Positions 1-8,297 of a DNA stretch of 64,000 bases are shown here, one piece after another. Each line of letters starts with the position of its first letter. The stretch's first letter is position 1. Position numbers and translations under genes: made by a program. A model generated the notes under the pieces. It was not told the DNA's origin and did no database searches. It was given only the letters and a program-made list of their open reading frames with translations. Location of the stretch: assembly GCF_963665445.1 (NCBI RefSeq), contig NZ_OY762276.1:2927501-2991500 (forward strand), written 5' to 3'. The DNA is from an uncultured Desulfobulbus sp. GTDB lineage: Bacteria; Desulfobacterota; Desulfobulbia; Desulfobulbales; Desulfobulbaceae.

Positions 1-50
1 TGAAAATGAATATCTCCGTGCTATGACCGTTATTGAAAAAGGAGGGCAAA

Positions 51-953
51 ATGCATCTCACAGAATCAGTACTCAATTACAGGCGGTATTTGAAGAGAAA
101 AAATTATTCACCTCACACCGTAAAAAATTATCTGCATAGGCTGCAAAGGTTCTTCGCATGGCTCCCGGTTCCTCTCGAGGCAGCAAGACGGGAGAATGTA
201 AAATGGTATATCGATTTTCTACTACAACATCAAATTTCTGCCCAGACTATCAATGGACACCTTGTCGTTATCAGGATGTTTTACGAATTCCTGAAGGACG
301 AAGGAGAGATAAAGGTGGATAATCCAGTTGGTAAAGGTTTATTGCTACGGGTTGCCAAGCCGTTACCCCGGCATTTGAGGGACGTTGATATTCCGCGATT
401 TTTTGAGGTGGTCACCAGAAGTCGGGATCAGGCAATATTTATGCTTATGTTACGTTGTGGCCTTAGAGTTGAAGAGGTGGCAGATCTCACACTCGATGCC
501 ATTGATTATCAACGAAACCGGATCCTGGTCAAATCGGGTAAAGGAGGTAAGGACAGGGTCGTTTTTATCAGCAACGATGCCACAGACGCACTGGCAGCGT
601 ATTTGCGGATAAGGTTTCACACGAATGAACAGAAAGTCTTTTTAGTTGAGAAAGGCCCCCTTAAAGGAAAGCCCATATCGGTTCGAGGCATCCAAAAACG
701 AATTGAGTACTATTCAAAGAAAAGTGGGATAGCCGTTTCCTGCCACCAATTGCGGCATACCATGGCAACCCAACTCCTCAATGCTGATGCAGATTTGGTC
801 ACCATTCAATATTTGCTCGGCCATACAAGAATCAAAACGACCATGAGGTATTGTCATCTTTCCAATATGAAAGCACAGCGTGATTATTATAGGGCCGTTG
901 ACAGAATAATAGAAAAAAGCAAAAGCACACCCGCAGAGAATGCGGAGAATTAA
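51..953 (+). CDS. Tyrosine recombinase (XerC/D-like integrase)
   Basis: Site-specific recombinase of the phage integrase/Xer family, about 300 residues. The N-terminal half (residues 1-85) is a SAM-like core-binding domain. The catalytic half carries RCGLRVEE (first Arg), a KGGKDR lysine hairpin, HQLRH (His-x-x-Arg), LGH and the nucleophile Tyr in TTMRYCHLS. The start is placed at ATG 51 because GGAGGG lies 5-10 nt upstream; an earlier TTG at 33 would put that site inside the gene. A short frame ending in TGA at 24-26 just upstream may be the tail of a preceding gene in the same operon, but too little is visible. A large inverted repeat follows the stop codon. Complete active-site set, so probably functional; the recombination target cannot be told from sequence. 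Confidence 0.88.
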   Translation: MHLTESVLNYRRYLKRKNYSPHTVKNYLHRLQRFFAWLPVPLEAARRENVKWYIDFLLQHQISAQTINGHLVVIRMFYEFLKDEGEIKVDNPVGKGLLLRVAKPLPRHLRDVDIPRFFEVVTRSRDQAIFMLMLRCGLRVEEVADLTLDAIDYQRNRILVKSGKGGKDRVVFISNDATDALAAYLRIRFHTNEQKVFLVEKGPLKGKPISVRGIQKRIEYYSKKSGIAVSCHQLRHTMATQLLNADADLVTIQYLLGHTRIKTTMRYCHLSNMKAQRDYYRAVDRIIEKSKSTPAENAEN

Positions 954-956
954 CCC

Positions 957-1029
957 GCCACGCCAAGGGCCGGGTGCTCCGACGAGCAATAAGTAGGGGC
1001 CCATTCTCGCACCCGGCCCTTGGCGTGGC
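957..1029. repeat. Perfect 21-bp inverted repeat with a nested hairpin
   Basis: Bases 957-977 and 1009-1029 are perfect reverse complements (GCCACGCCAAGGGCCGGGTGC and its complement), separated by 31 nt. The loop holds a further small stem, TGCTC-CGAC-GAGCA. It begins 3 nt after the recombinase stop codon. There is no clear T-tract, so a simple intrinsic terminator is not the best reading. It could be a recombination or end site used by the neighbouring recombinase, or a REP-like hairpin. The rest of 954-1282 shows nothing else recognisable. Confidence 0.8.
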
Positions 1030-1282
1030 TCCCTCTCGGAAAATGCTTGACTTCTCGGGAGCCAAAAGAGAAACTAATATCAGGCAATTGCCTAATATAA
1101 ATAGAGAAAACAGGTTTTGTTACGTATACTTCCAATAAGTCATGACTTTCAGCTTATCCTTAGATTCTCCCCGCACCGCAATCCATTACGATCTAATACA
1201 ACTTTTTCAATCCATGTTGACTCGGATAGTTTTGATTCAGATCTCTTCCGTATCTTCACTGAAAGTGATGGTCTATTTATTG

Positions 1283-2392
1283 TCATCTAACAATATCAAC
1301 CTTGTTATTCTTCAAAAATATATAAAAATTATTCACCTCGTCTTGCTTTGATAGACTATCAATATACTCTTGAATCTCAGACGGCTTCTTTTTTATAGAA
1401 GAAAAATATTCATATTGATCAATGTATCCCTGCAATACTCTATCTCTTTGCACAATTTTCCTAGTAACGCCGATCGCTATTTTCTCTTCTTTTTTTATAG
1501 ATTTTGATATATTGATACCAACCATTGGAGACATCCCTCTAAGCTGGTCAATTCTATCAATTCCAAAATCGGTATCTTCTGCAAAGTCTACCCAATTGGC
1601 AATTTCTTCTGATTTAACATGATTTACGTATTTTTTTGCAAGCAATCTCTGAGGATTTTTTCCTAAAGTTATCTGGCCAACAAATTCTTTAGCTGCTTTT
1701 CTCCATATAGATTGAGATTCTATAAGATCATTTTTTGCCTGATCATACATTCCAAGCTCAGCAGAACATAACGAGTGACCGATTGTAGTAATTGTAAAAT
1801 ACTCTTCAATGGGCATCATTTCTTTAATATGAATATCGCCTGTAAGCAATGATTTATATTTTTCATGCAATTCACCAAGAGCCTGCCTGCTATTTATTAA
1901 TATTTGTGTTTTTGCTGATTCGTCTTTTATTTGATTCAGGTCTCTAATGTCTTTCAAAGCTGTTATCAGCTTAGCCCGTTCTTGCAATTCTAGAAATTTC
2001 TTTATTGATTTTATTTCTGAAGATATTTCCGCTAATTTTTTATCAATTTTATAAATCTTATTACTCAAGAAAAGAAAACCTGCAGAACTGACAGCCAATG
2101 TTAATCCTGATATCACCATGCTTGCTTGAGCAAGTCCCAATAATTGCTTTACATCTGAACCAACACGATAAATCTGATAAGTGTTTAATCCAGAGAATGC
2201 GGTGTTGATTGGCGATAAAAATATAGAAAGTAAGTTCGAAGAAGCTCCTGAATTAACAAGGTGTGCCATTATCTGACCGGAACCATCCCTGACAACGCCG
2301 CCATATATTTTGTATGCGCCGCTCAGTACTCCAGCTAGAATGTTATCAGGGATTGTGCGTGTCAATGTGTATCCGGCCAATTCAGATATCAT
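1283..2392 (-). CDS. Membrane-anchored coiled-coil protein of unknown function
   Basis: A 369-residue protein I do not recognise. Residues 1-75 are soluble with a Gly-rich stretch (GGVVRDGSGQIMAHL). Residues about 85-112 are strongly hydrophobic (one or two membrane passes), followed at about 113-150 by a charged heptad-like helix (KIDKKLAEISSEIKSIKKFL) that reads as a coiled coil. The remainder is helical and charged. The gene is clearly more AT-rich than the rest of the window, and it sits alone between a recombinase and a satellite-like element. These features fit horizontally acquired accessory DNA, and a role in defence or toxicity is possible but not shown. The start ATG has only a weak upstream GAG. 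Confidence 0.7.
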   Translation of the reverse strand: MISELAGYTLTRTIPDNILAGVLSGAYKIYGGVVRDGSGQIMAHLVNSGASSNLLSIFLSPINTAFSGLNTYQIYRVGSDVKQLLGLAQASMVISGLTLAVSSAGFLFLSNKIYKIDKKLAEISSEIKSIKKFLELQERAKLITALKDIRDLNQIKDESAKTQILINSRQALGELHEKYKSLLTGDIHIKEMMPIEEYFTITTIGHSLCSAELGMYDQAKNDLIESQSIWRKAAKEFVGQITLGKNPQRLLAKKYVNHVKSEEIANWVDFAEDTDFGIDRIDQLRGMSPMVGINISKSIKKEEKIAIGVTRKIVQRDRVLQGYIDQYEYFSSIKKKPSEIQEYIDSLSKQDEVNNFYIFLKNNKVDIVR

Positions 2393-2769
2393 ATTTAATT
2401 ACCAAACTCGTGAATATTGTTTATGCGACTGACTTGTTTTTACATAAAAAATTAGCAACAATTTATGGTAACAAGCTAATATGTGACACTTTTTCCCAAT
2501 GCATCGCGATTCCGCCAATGCAAAATTCACCAGCACTTGCCCCTCATAAATGCTTGCCTTGATATAAGGCTTGCTGGAGGGGATCAATTCCTAATCGGAC
2601 ACGAACATCTTAGGCCAGAACTGCTTAATTTAACATTTAGAATGATATTTTTTTCTACCCCAAAGCTAACATGACCGCAACCCAGGTAATTCTACCTAAT
2701 CACGAGGATAAATTGCGTATAACTAATCAATAAGCTGATACTTTCCCCCTTTTTAATTCAACAGCATCC

Positions 2770-2865
2770 GCTCCTATTTCGCGCAACTCGCCATCTTATA
2801 TGAAACCCTAATCCGCCCTGTGGCTACTCAGCCATGGGGCTTTTTTTATTTCAGCGAATAGGAGC
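2770..2865 (+). promoter_or_regulatory. Structured leader able to mask the ribosome-binding site
   Basis: The 5' leader of the gene at 2871 contains GCTCCTATTTCGC (2770-2782), complementary apart from one bulged base to GCGAATAGGAGC (2854-2865), which includes the AGGAG ribosome-binding site. Between the two arms lies an intrinsic-terminator hairpin (2815-2847). No plus-strand gene ends shortly upstream, so the hairpin belongs to the leader and not to a previous transcript. The layout allows both early termination and occlusion of translation start. Whether it works this way is inference. Confidence 0.5.
2815..2847 (+). terminator. Intrinsic terminator/attenuator hairpin, copy 1
   Basis: An 11-bp stem (GCCCTGTGGCT / AGCCATGGGGC, two G-T pairs) with a 4-nt loop is followed directly by seven T. 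A near-identical copy lies at 3350-3381. Both copies end 15-25 nt before the start codon of the next gene. Confidence 0.8.
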
Positions 2866-2870
2866 GCATC

Positions 2871-3332
2871 ATGAAAATAGTCAAGACGACTAAATGCAGA
2901 CCGGGAGTGATCGGGAACAGGAGCTACTTCCGCCGTAGACTGTTCTTGGAAGACGGAGGAAGAATCGAGATCGATTTTAGAATGATGTCAATCCCTCCAT
3001 TTATCACCGACTTCAGGGTTTGGGAGTACAAAACGAGGACCGGTCGTAAGCATTGGCGAGTAACGACCTACATCGAATCTAATTCGGACCTCCACGAAAA
3101 AGACGCCAAGCTCTTTGGTTCTCTTCTTTCTTTTGAAGTTCCTCCTGAGTTGAGGGAGGTTTTCAATGATATGAAGAAGACTTTCACCGAACTGCTGGTG
3201 AAAATGAGGGCCAAACCGACACCGTGTGGCAAGTGTGGCCGGGAAGTATTCGACGCGAGCGGTGACGGGATGGTTCTTGTGAGTTCTATCCCTGGAGAAA
3301 ACAGGTGTTCGAAGTGTTTTAACTCAAAATAA
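2871..3332 (+). CDS. Hypothetical protein with C-terminal zinc ribbon
   Basis: A 153-residue protein of unknown function. The first 110 residues are basic and beta-rich without a motif I recognise. The C-terminus has two Cys pairs, CGKCG near 120 and CSKC near 148, spaced as in a zinc ribbon, so DNA or RNA binding is plausible. The start ATG 2871 is preceded by AGGAG at 2860-2864. It is the first gene of a run of small genes in the primase/integrase element and has the structured leader described separately. A second terminator hairpin follows 17 nt after the stop. Confidence 0.7.
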   Translation: MKIVKTTKCRPGVIGNRSYFRRRLFLEDGGRIEIDFRMMSIPPFITDFRVWEYKTRTGRKHWRVTTYIESNSDLHEKDAKLFGSLLSFEVPPELREVFNDMKKTFTELLVKMRAKPTPCGKCGREVFDASGDGMVLVSSIPGENRCSKCFNSK

Positions 3333-3349
3333 CAGATAGCAGCTTTATT

Positions 3350-3381
3350 GCCCTGTGGCTACCCAGCCATAGGGCTTTTTT
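3350..3381 (+). terminator. Intrinsic terminator/attenuator hairpin, copy 2
   Basis: GCCCTGTGGCT, a 4-nt loop and AGCCATAGGGC form an 11-bp stem followed by TTTTTT. It terminates the gene at 2871 and also sits in the 5' leader of the gene at 3396, whose AGGAG overlaps the end of the T-tract region. It differs from copy 1 at only two bases. Confidence 0.82.
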
Positions 3382-3395
3382 ATTAGGAGCGAACC

Positions 3396-3644
3396 ATGAA
3401 CCATCAAGAAATCATCACCCTACTCTCTCGAATCAGTCCTCAAGAAGCAATCCACAGCATCACCCCTGAATCCGTTCTCCGTGCCATCGTTCACCGACTT
3501 GGAGTGGAGGCCCTCAACCTCACACCGGAAGATCTCCAACTCGCAATGGAGGAAGTGAAGGCAGCCATCGAGCACAACCTGGATGAACGCGACTACATCG
3601 ACATGGGGCTGGATGCCTGGGAAATCAGCAGGGAGGCATTATGA
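3396..3644 (+). CDS. Small helical hypothetical protein
   Basis: An 82-residue acidic, almost entirely alpha-helical protein with no recognised domain. It starts at ATG 3396 with AGGAG 8-12 nt upstream (3385-3389). Its stop overlaps the start of the next gene in an ATGA tetranucleotide, so it is translationally coupled to 3641-3982. It belongs to the small-gene module of the integrative element; function unknown. Confidence 0.68.
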   Translation: MNHQEIITLLSRISPQEAIHSITPESVLRAIVHRLGVEALNLTPEDLQLAMEEVKAAIEHNLDERDYIDMGLDAWEISREAL

Positions 3645-3982
3645 TCAAGATCATCAAGATAGGACACTGCCCATCGCTGTCAGGTAGGACTTCTCTGACC
3701 TACCGCATCGGCAGAAAGGAGCAGAAGGTCTATATTCAACTCCACGAGAACTCGAACGGCGGTTTCTTCTGTAAAGAGTGGATCACGCTGGAAGAAATGG
3801 GCGTGGAAGATCAAAGGCTCATCTCCTCTGATTCTATCCAGGCAAACTTCAAAGGGAAATCAGCCAATACCGGCGGTTTCCTCCTTGCGGTTCTCCTGAG
3901 GGAAGGTCTGGTTCAAGCGGTGGAAAGGCACACTTACCGATGCTGCGATCCCGGAGCATTCATCCAGGAGGTGCTCAAATGA
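3641..3982 (+). CDS. Hypothetical protein
   Basis: A 113-residue, beta-rich, basic protein of unknown function. It starts inside the stop codon of the preceding gene (ATGA), which supports a coupled operon and fixes the start. Its own stop overlaps the next start in the same way. It has isolated Cys residues (CRCCD-like near the C-terminus) but no clear metal site. Found in the same transcription unit as the neighbouring small genes. Confidence 0.68.
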   Translation: MIKIIKIGHCPSLSGRTSLTYRIGRKEQKVYIQLHENSNGGFFCKEWITLEEMGVEDQRLISSDSIQANFKGKSANTGGFLLAVLLREGLVQAVERHTYRCCDPGAFIQEVLK

Positions 3983-4158
3983 TCGTTTCTTTGACCTGCG
4001 CTCTGATCACCGCTGCCGTCCTGAGCATGTTCTTCCGCTCCACTCAAGGCATCGGGATTATCTGCATCACTGTCCTGACTTTCCTGTATCCAATACCTGC
4101 CATGGTTTTGGTGGCCGTTGGTATCGCCATCTATTTTTACTCAAAGAGAAGACTATGA
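3979..4158 (+). CDS. Small two-pass membrane protein
   Basis: A 59-residue protein with two hydrophobic segments (about residues 2-19 and 23-52) and a basic tail (YSKRRL). The start ATG 3979 is chosen because GGAGGT lies at 3967-3972 and the ATG overlaps the previous stop (ATGA); a longer frame from 3940 would ignore this site. It ends in another ATGA overlap with the next gene. Such small membrane proteins in satellites may act as holin-like or regulatory factors, but nothing in the sequence decides this. Confidence 0.65.
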   Translation: MIVSLTCALITAAVLSMFFRSTQGIGIICITVLTFLYPIPAMVLVAVGIAIYFYSKRRL

Positions 4159-4541
4159 ATAGAAAATTATTACATGATTCAGAACGAATGGGCATTACAG
4201 CCAAGATATTCGGCGCACACTTTCCATTTCGGGTGGAACCATCCATCTATAACGTCGCCAGTTTCCTCTCCGGGGCATACGACGGTGGCTACTGGCTGAT
4301 GTACGAGTTGGATAACGGAGGATTCTATATGGCTCCGAATAAGAAAACATTCACCGTGCTGGCTGAGAACACCATGTCCGGTGACGCCTTTGGGATAACG
4401 GTCTGCCTGTACGTATACAGCCAGATGTCCTTCCTGAATATCCCCAAGCTGCCGGGAATTTGCGCAGAGCAGTATCACCGACTAAGGGAGTTTTTGTTTG
4501 AACATCCGGAACGAGAGGCAATCTTCCGGGCAATAGACTGA
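4155..4541 (+). CDS. DUF-like hypothetical protein of the integrative element
   Basis: A 128-residue protein with the look of a small globular alpha/beta fold (FLSGAYDGGYWLMYELDNGG near residues 33-52, then MAPNKKTFTV). The pattern resembles antirestriction-type (ArdB/KlcA-like) proteins, in which a YDGGYWxMYELxNGGFYMAP stretch is conserved, so an anti-restriction role is likely but is a pattern judgement. It starts in an ATGA overlap with the preceding gene and is the last gene of the small-gene run. ArdB/KlcA proteins block type I restriction enzymes and are common on mobile elements, which fits the setting. Confidence 0.72.
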   Translation: MNRKLLHDSERMGITAKIFGAHFPFRVEPSIYNVASFLSGAYDGGYWLMYELDNGGFYMAPNKKTFTVLAENTMSGDAFGITVCLYVYSQMSFLNIPKLPGICAEQYHRLREFLFEHPEREAIFRAID

Positions 4542-4550
4542 ATCCGCGAA

Positions 4551-4653
4551 AAAGGTGGCGAAGCCCCCCCCCTTCTCCGCCTTTACCCTCTTTTTTCCGC
4601 CCCGGTGAGCGGGGGTGGTGCTGGCCGCCGCCTTCACCGGCTTCGCCGCCCCC
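4551..4653. repeat. 9-bp iteron array, left cluster
   Basis: Non-coding stretch with repeated 9-base units of the form RCCRCCTTY. TCCGCCTTT-ACCCTCTTT is at 4576-4593 and GCCGCCTTC-ACCGGCTTC-GCCGCCCCC at 4627-4653, with an inverse unit AAGGTGGCG at 4552-4560. The same unit recurs at 8601-8785 on the far side of the primase gene. Iterons beside a replication gene usually bind the initiator; that role is inferred here. Confidence 0.6.
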
Positions 4654-4764
4654 CTACAGTCCGTTATTGCAGAATTAATCAAGCCTGTGTGCCGCCATCA
4701 ACGGTTCACTCTCGAAAAATACAATGATAGCATGTAAATAAAGCTTTTCAAAAAGGAGATGAAT

Positions 4765-5640
4765 ATGCGTAGAGAAGGCCCATCGACAATCACTGTGGAA
4801 GAAGCCGTATCCGAAATGGTGAACATGGATTACATCCCGGCCGGGTTCACTTTGCTTGACATGCTGGCAGCTTTTCGGGAAGAGGCAGAGGTTGAACATC
4901 ACAATGGTCAAATCGACCGGCTTCCAGAAGAGCAAATCAAGGTAATGGAAATCCGCATTCATGCATGCCAGGAAAGATACGCCTTAGCGGAACACCTCTT
5001 AGAAAGTCTTCAAAATGAAGTCGAGCATCGAGATGGCTCAATGATTGTCCTTGCCGATGAGTCTTTTGGTAAGCAACGACTCACCTTCGAAAGTGTTTCA
5101 GATTGGGCAGCTGATAGGTATGGAATCGGTATTTCGAGACCGAAGCCGAGTATACAAGCAAATCGAACTCCTGAAGAGAATGCTGACTTGAAGGAAGTTA
5201 CTACTCAAAAACCAATATGGGAAGATGTCACTATCAAGATTTGGGAGGATCACAAAATTGGGTATTCAATCAAGGGCGGTTCATTCAAAAGGTCTCATTT
5301 TCGAAATATTGGTCTCATGGGGTCGGTTAAAAACGTAGCAAATAAAAATGGCATCATTTTGATCGGCCTCAGCGAGGGGAAAAAATTTCCATCAGGGGGG
5401 AGATCCGAAGCGAAAGATAAAACAGCAGTCTCGAAACTCAGACAAGCTCTTGTTAAGCTCACGAACTTATCAGGCGACCCTTTTATACGATACAATGAGT
5501 ATGACGGCTGGAAACCTAGATTCACATTAATTGATGATAGAAATAACGCCAATGAGCGTGAAGAAGGCAAGAATAAACCCGAAGAGTTTGACGAAACAAA
5601 ATCGTCACATTCAGTTACTGGTAACCATAACGCTGAATAG
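4765..5640 (+). CDS. Hypothetical protein of the replication module
   Basis: A 291-residue protein without a recognised family. The N-terminal 90 residues are acidic and helical and could form a coiled coil. The C-terminal third (about residues 185-260) has mixed helix/strand character with a basic segment (KDKTAVSKLRQALVKL) followed by a strand-rich end, reminiscent of a winged helix. ATG 4765 is chosen because AAGGAG at 4753-4758 is well spaced from it, while the earlier ATG 4759 touches that site. It lies between the left iterons and the primase gene, so a part in replication or its control is plausible. Confidence 0.68.
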   Translation: MRREGPSTITVEEAVSEMVNMDYIPAGFTLLDMLAAFREEAEVEHHNGQIDRLPEEQIKVMEIRIHACQERYALAEHLLESLQNEVEHRDGSMIVLADESFGKQRLTFESVSDWAADRYGIGISRPKPSIQANRTPEENADLKEVTTQKPIWEDVTIKIWEDHKIGYSIKGGSFKRSHFRNIGLMGSVKNVANKNGIILIGLSEGKKFPSGGRSEAKDKTAVSKLRQALVKLTNLSGDPFIRYNEYDGWKPRFTLIDDRNNANEREEGKNKPEEFDETKSSHSVTGNHNAE

Positions 5641-5779
5641 CTAAGGTGAAAAAACTTTGCAACATAACCTTTTAATTTCACATAATTTTTTAATTTAACA
5701 TCATTTTTATTTTGCAGGATCCGCTTTTTCCATAACTGGAAACGCCTTCTCTATAGGAGATGCGGATCTGGTACAACGG

Positions 5780-8296
5780 TTGTTCTTTTCCGACCATCTC
5801 CTAACTCAAATTTTGGAGAAGGAAGTGGAAGAAAAAGTAACTGTACCAGCAACACCAGCGCAAGAATCAACCCCAAGACCTGATGAGGAACTCCTCCCCC
5901 CTCTCGTACAAGATAACATCACCAACGAGAAATTTATCTCTGCCATTATCCCGGATGTAAAAGCAGGAACATCGGTAGTAGTTTGCTCCAAGCCAGGTGA
6001 TCCAACGACAGGAGGGTGGCCTGCTCAATCGGCTGATTCCGCCAACCTCCCGGATACCAACAACAACTACTTCGTTTGTTCAACCTTTCGCCCATGTGAT
6101 GATGGCAGCTTCAAGGTCCGCAAAGAGCAGTTTGTTGCTTGTTACGGCCTCTTACTGGATGATGTCGGCACCAAAGTTCCTCTGGACCAGCTCGGTGATT
6201 TTCTACCGTCTTGCCTGATTGAAACCAGCCCCAGCAATTATCAAGCGCTAATCCTCTTCAAGGAGCCAGTCACCGATCTTGCCCTCCTCCATAGTCTCTT
6301 GGATGCTTTGATTGCCAAAGGACTCTGCGATCCTGGAGCTACGGGGCCAGCAACTCGTTGGGCACGCTTACCCAACGGTATCAACGGCAAAGAGAAGTAC
6401 CGCGATGAGAAAGGTGAGCCTTTTCGGTGCAACCTGACTCAGTGGAATCCGGAACGACGGTATACACCGGATGAGATCATCGCAGGCTTGAGGCTGGAGC
6501 TGCCTGAAAAGAAGGAGGTTGGCTCTCGTCGTATTGCCGACGATGTCTTTACCCCTCAAGCCAACGAGAACCCAGTCATCACCGCCCTAAAAAACAGGGG
6601 GCTGTACAAGACCCCGCTAGGTTCCGGCAAGCATGACATCACCTGCCCATGGGTCCAAGAGCACACAGATCAGCTCGATAATGGCGCGGCGTATTTCGAG
6701 CCTGATGATGTATATCCGCTCGGTGGTTTTTGCTGCCACCATTCCCATCGAGAACAATACCACATCAAGGAGTTGCTTGAATATCTTGGTGTCCCTAGCT
6801 CGGAGGCACGGAACAAGCCAGTTATCCGTGTTGTCTCAGGCGAGTTGCACCGTGTTGTGGATGCTGCTGAAAGGGAATTAGCAAGGGGGGGAAATTTCTA
6901 TCAGTATGGAGGGATGATCGCCTCCGTATCCACCGATCCGTCAACAGGTAACCCATCAATAGCCGCTATCGGTATGTCTGCACTGACGAGGCAATTGTCT
7001 GTTATCGCTATCTGGGAAAAATCAACCTCCGGAAAGGGTTGGACTCGATGCGATCCTCCAACTCGCCATACGTCCATCCTCTACGATTCAAAGCACTTTC
7101 AATACCTGCCCCCTCTGGCAGGAGTGGCACGTCAGCCGTATTTTCGGGAATCCGATGGAGGGTTGGTTATCGAGCCCGGTTATGACGAGCGATCGAAGAT
7201 GTTTGGCGTGTTTGATCCGCGCCAATTTTCGATTCCCCAAGAACTTTCCTTCGATGCAGCGCAGGCTGCACTGGTTCTTCTCGAAGATCTGCTCGTTGAG
7301 TTCCATTTTGTGTCCCCTGCTGATAAATCGGCTGCTCTTTCGGCGATCTTCACCGCTGTTGTGAGGCCGACTCTGCCTCATGCTCCAGCGTTTCATGTAA
7401 AAGCCCCCTCTTACGGAAGTGGAAAGTCCTACCTTTGTGAACTCATCGGTGCCTTTGCAAGTCCTGGCAGTAATGCGAAGGTGAGTTATCCCAAGACCTC
7501 GGAGGAGGCAAGTAAGGCGATTCTTTCCTTGCTCCTCACTAATCCGGCGGTGATTGAGTTCGATGATATGGACACGGACTGGATTCCCCATGGCATCGTT
7601 TTGAGAACGCTGACCGCCGAAAACATCACCGATCGAATCCTTGGGTACAGCAAGACGGCCACCGTAAGCACACGGACCCTCTTTCTTGGATCTGGGAACA
7701 ATGTTGGCCCTGTTCGTGACTTATTACGGCGGGTCCTGACGATCCAGGTTGATCCACGCAGTTCGACGCCAGCCACGATCCAATACCAAGGAACCCCAGT
7801 CGAGCAGGTCCGCAAAGAGCGGGGCAAGTACGTTGCTGCCGTGCTGACCATCATACAGGCCTGGCGGCAATGCGGGGCACCTAAGACCGAAGTCGAGAGC
7901 ATCGTTTCGTTTGGTGGTGCATGGTCGGATTACTGCCGCCAGCCCTTACTGTGGTTAGGGTGCCCTGATCCGGCATCAACATTGCTGGAGCAGGTAAAGC
8001 ATGACCCTGATGCTGATGCCCTTGGTTGCTTGATGTTCGAGTGGAGACATCGTTTCGGCTCCGCCCCAACAACTGTGCGGAAGGCTGTCGCTGCCGCTCT
8101 TGATGACGAAGACCTGATGGATGCCCTGCGCGAGTTCCCCGTCGAGGAGAAGGGCTTCATCAACAGATCGAAGCTGGGTTGGGTGCTAAAGAAGAATGCG
8201 AACCGTATCGTAAATGGATTCGAATTCCAAAAAGCTGAAGCTGATGGACGCACAGCTTGGCGCGTCGTTGAAGTGACAAAAGAAAAGGAGGCATGA
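5780..8296 (+). CDS. RepB-like primase fused to AAA-type ATPase
   Basis: Large replication protein of about 838 residues. Residues about 40-240 resemble RepB-type archaeo-eukaryotic primases (LLLDDVG acidic strand, ETSPSNYQALILF). Residues about 525-700 form an ATPase domain: Walker A in SYGSGKSYL (about 536), an acidic Walker B-like strand AVIEFDDMD (about 594) and a later arginine-rich segment DLLRRVLT. The start is uncertain: TTG 5780 is the first common start codon in the frame, but AGGAG at 5754-5758 fits better with CTG 5768, and the frame stays open upstream to about 5700. Such proteins prime and unwind DNA of P4-like satellites and plasmids. Iteron arrays lie on both sides. Confidence 0.82.
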   Translation: MFFSDHLLTQILEKEVEEKVTVPATPAQESTPRPDEELLPPLVQDNITNEKFISAIIPDVKAGTSVVVCSKPGDPTTGGWPAQSADSANLPDTNNNYFVCSTFRPCDDGSFKVRKEQFVACYGLLLDDVGTKVPLDQLGDFLPSCLIETSPSNYQALILFKEPVTDLALLHSLLDALIAKGLCDPGATGPATRWARLPNGINGKEKYRDEKGEPFRCNLTQWNPERRYTPDEIIAGLRLELPEKKEVGSRRIADDVFTPQANENPVITALKNRGLYKTPLGSGKHDITCPWVQEHTDQLDNGAAYFEPDDVYPLGGFCCHHSHREQYHIKELLEYLGVPSSEARNKPVIRVVSGELHRVVDAAERELARGGNFYQYGGMIASVSTDPSTGNPSIAAIGMSALTRQLSVIAIWEKSTSGKGWTRCDPPTRHTSILYDSKHFQYLPPLAGVARQPYFRESDGGLVIEPGYDERSKMFGVFDPRQFSIPQELSFDAAQAALVLLEDLLVEFHFVSPADKSAALSAIFTAVVRPTLPHAPAFHVKAPSYGSGKSYLCELIGAFASPGSNAKVSYPKTSEEASKAILSLLLTNPAVIEFDDMDTDWIPHGIVLRTLTAENITDRILGYSKTATVSTRTLFLGSGNNVGPVRDLLRRVLTIQVDPRSSTPATIQYQGTPVEQVRKERGKYVAAVLTIIQAWRQCGAPKTEVESIVSFGGAWSDYCRQPLLWLGCPDPASTLLEQVKHDPDADALGCLMFEWRHRFGSAPTTVRKAVAAALDDEDLMDALREFPVEEKGFINRSKLGWVLKKNANRIVNGFEFQKAEADGRTAWRVVEVTKEKEA

Positions 8297-8297
8297 A

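Noticed and set aside
957-1029. Integron attC site
   Set aside because: Arms are perfect and long, and the required core sites (RYYYAAC and GTTRRRY at the ends) are not present in the right positions.
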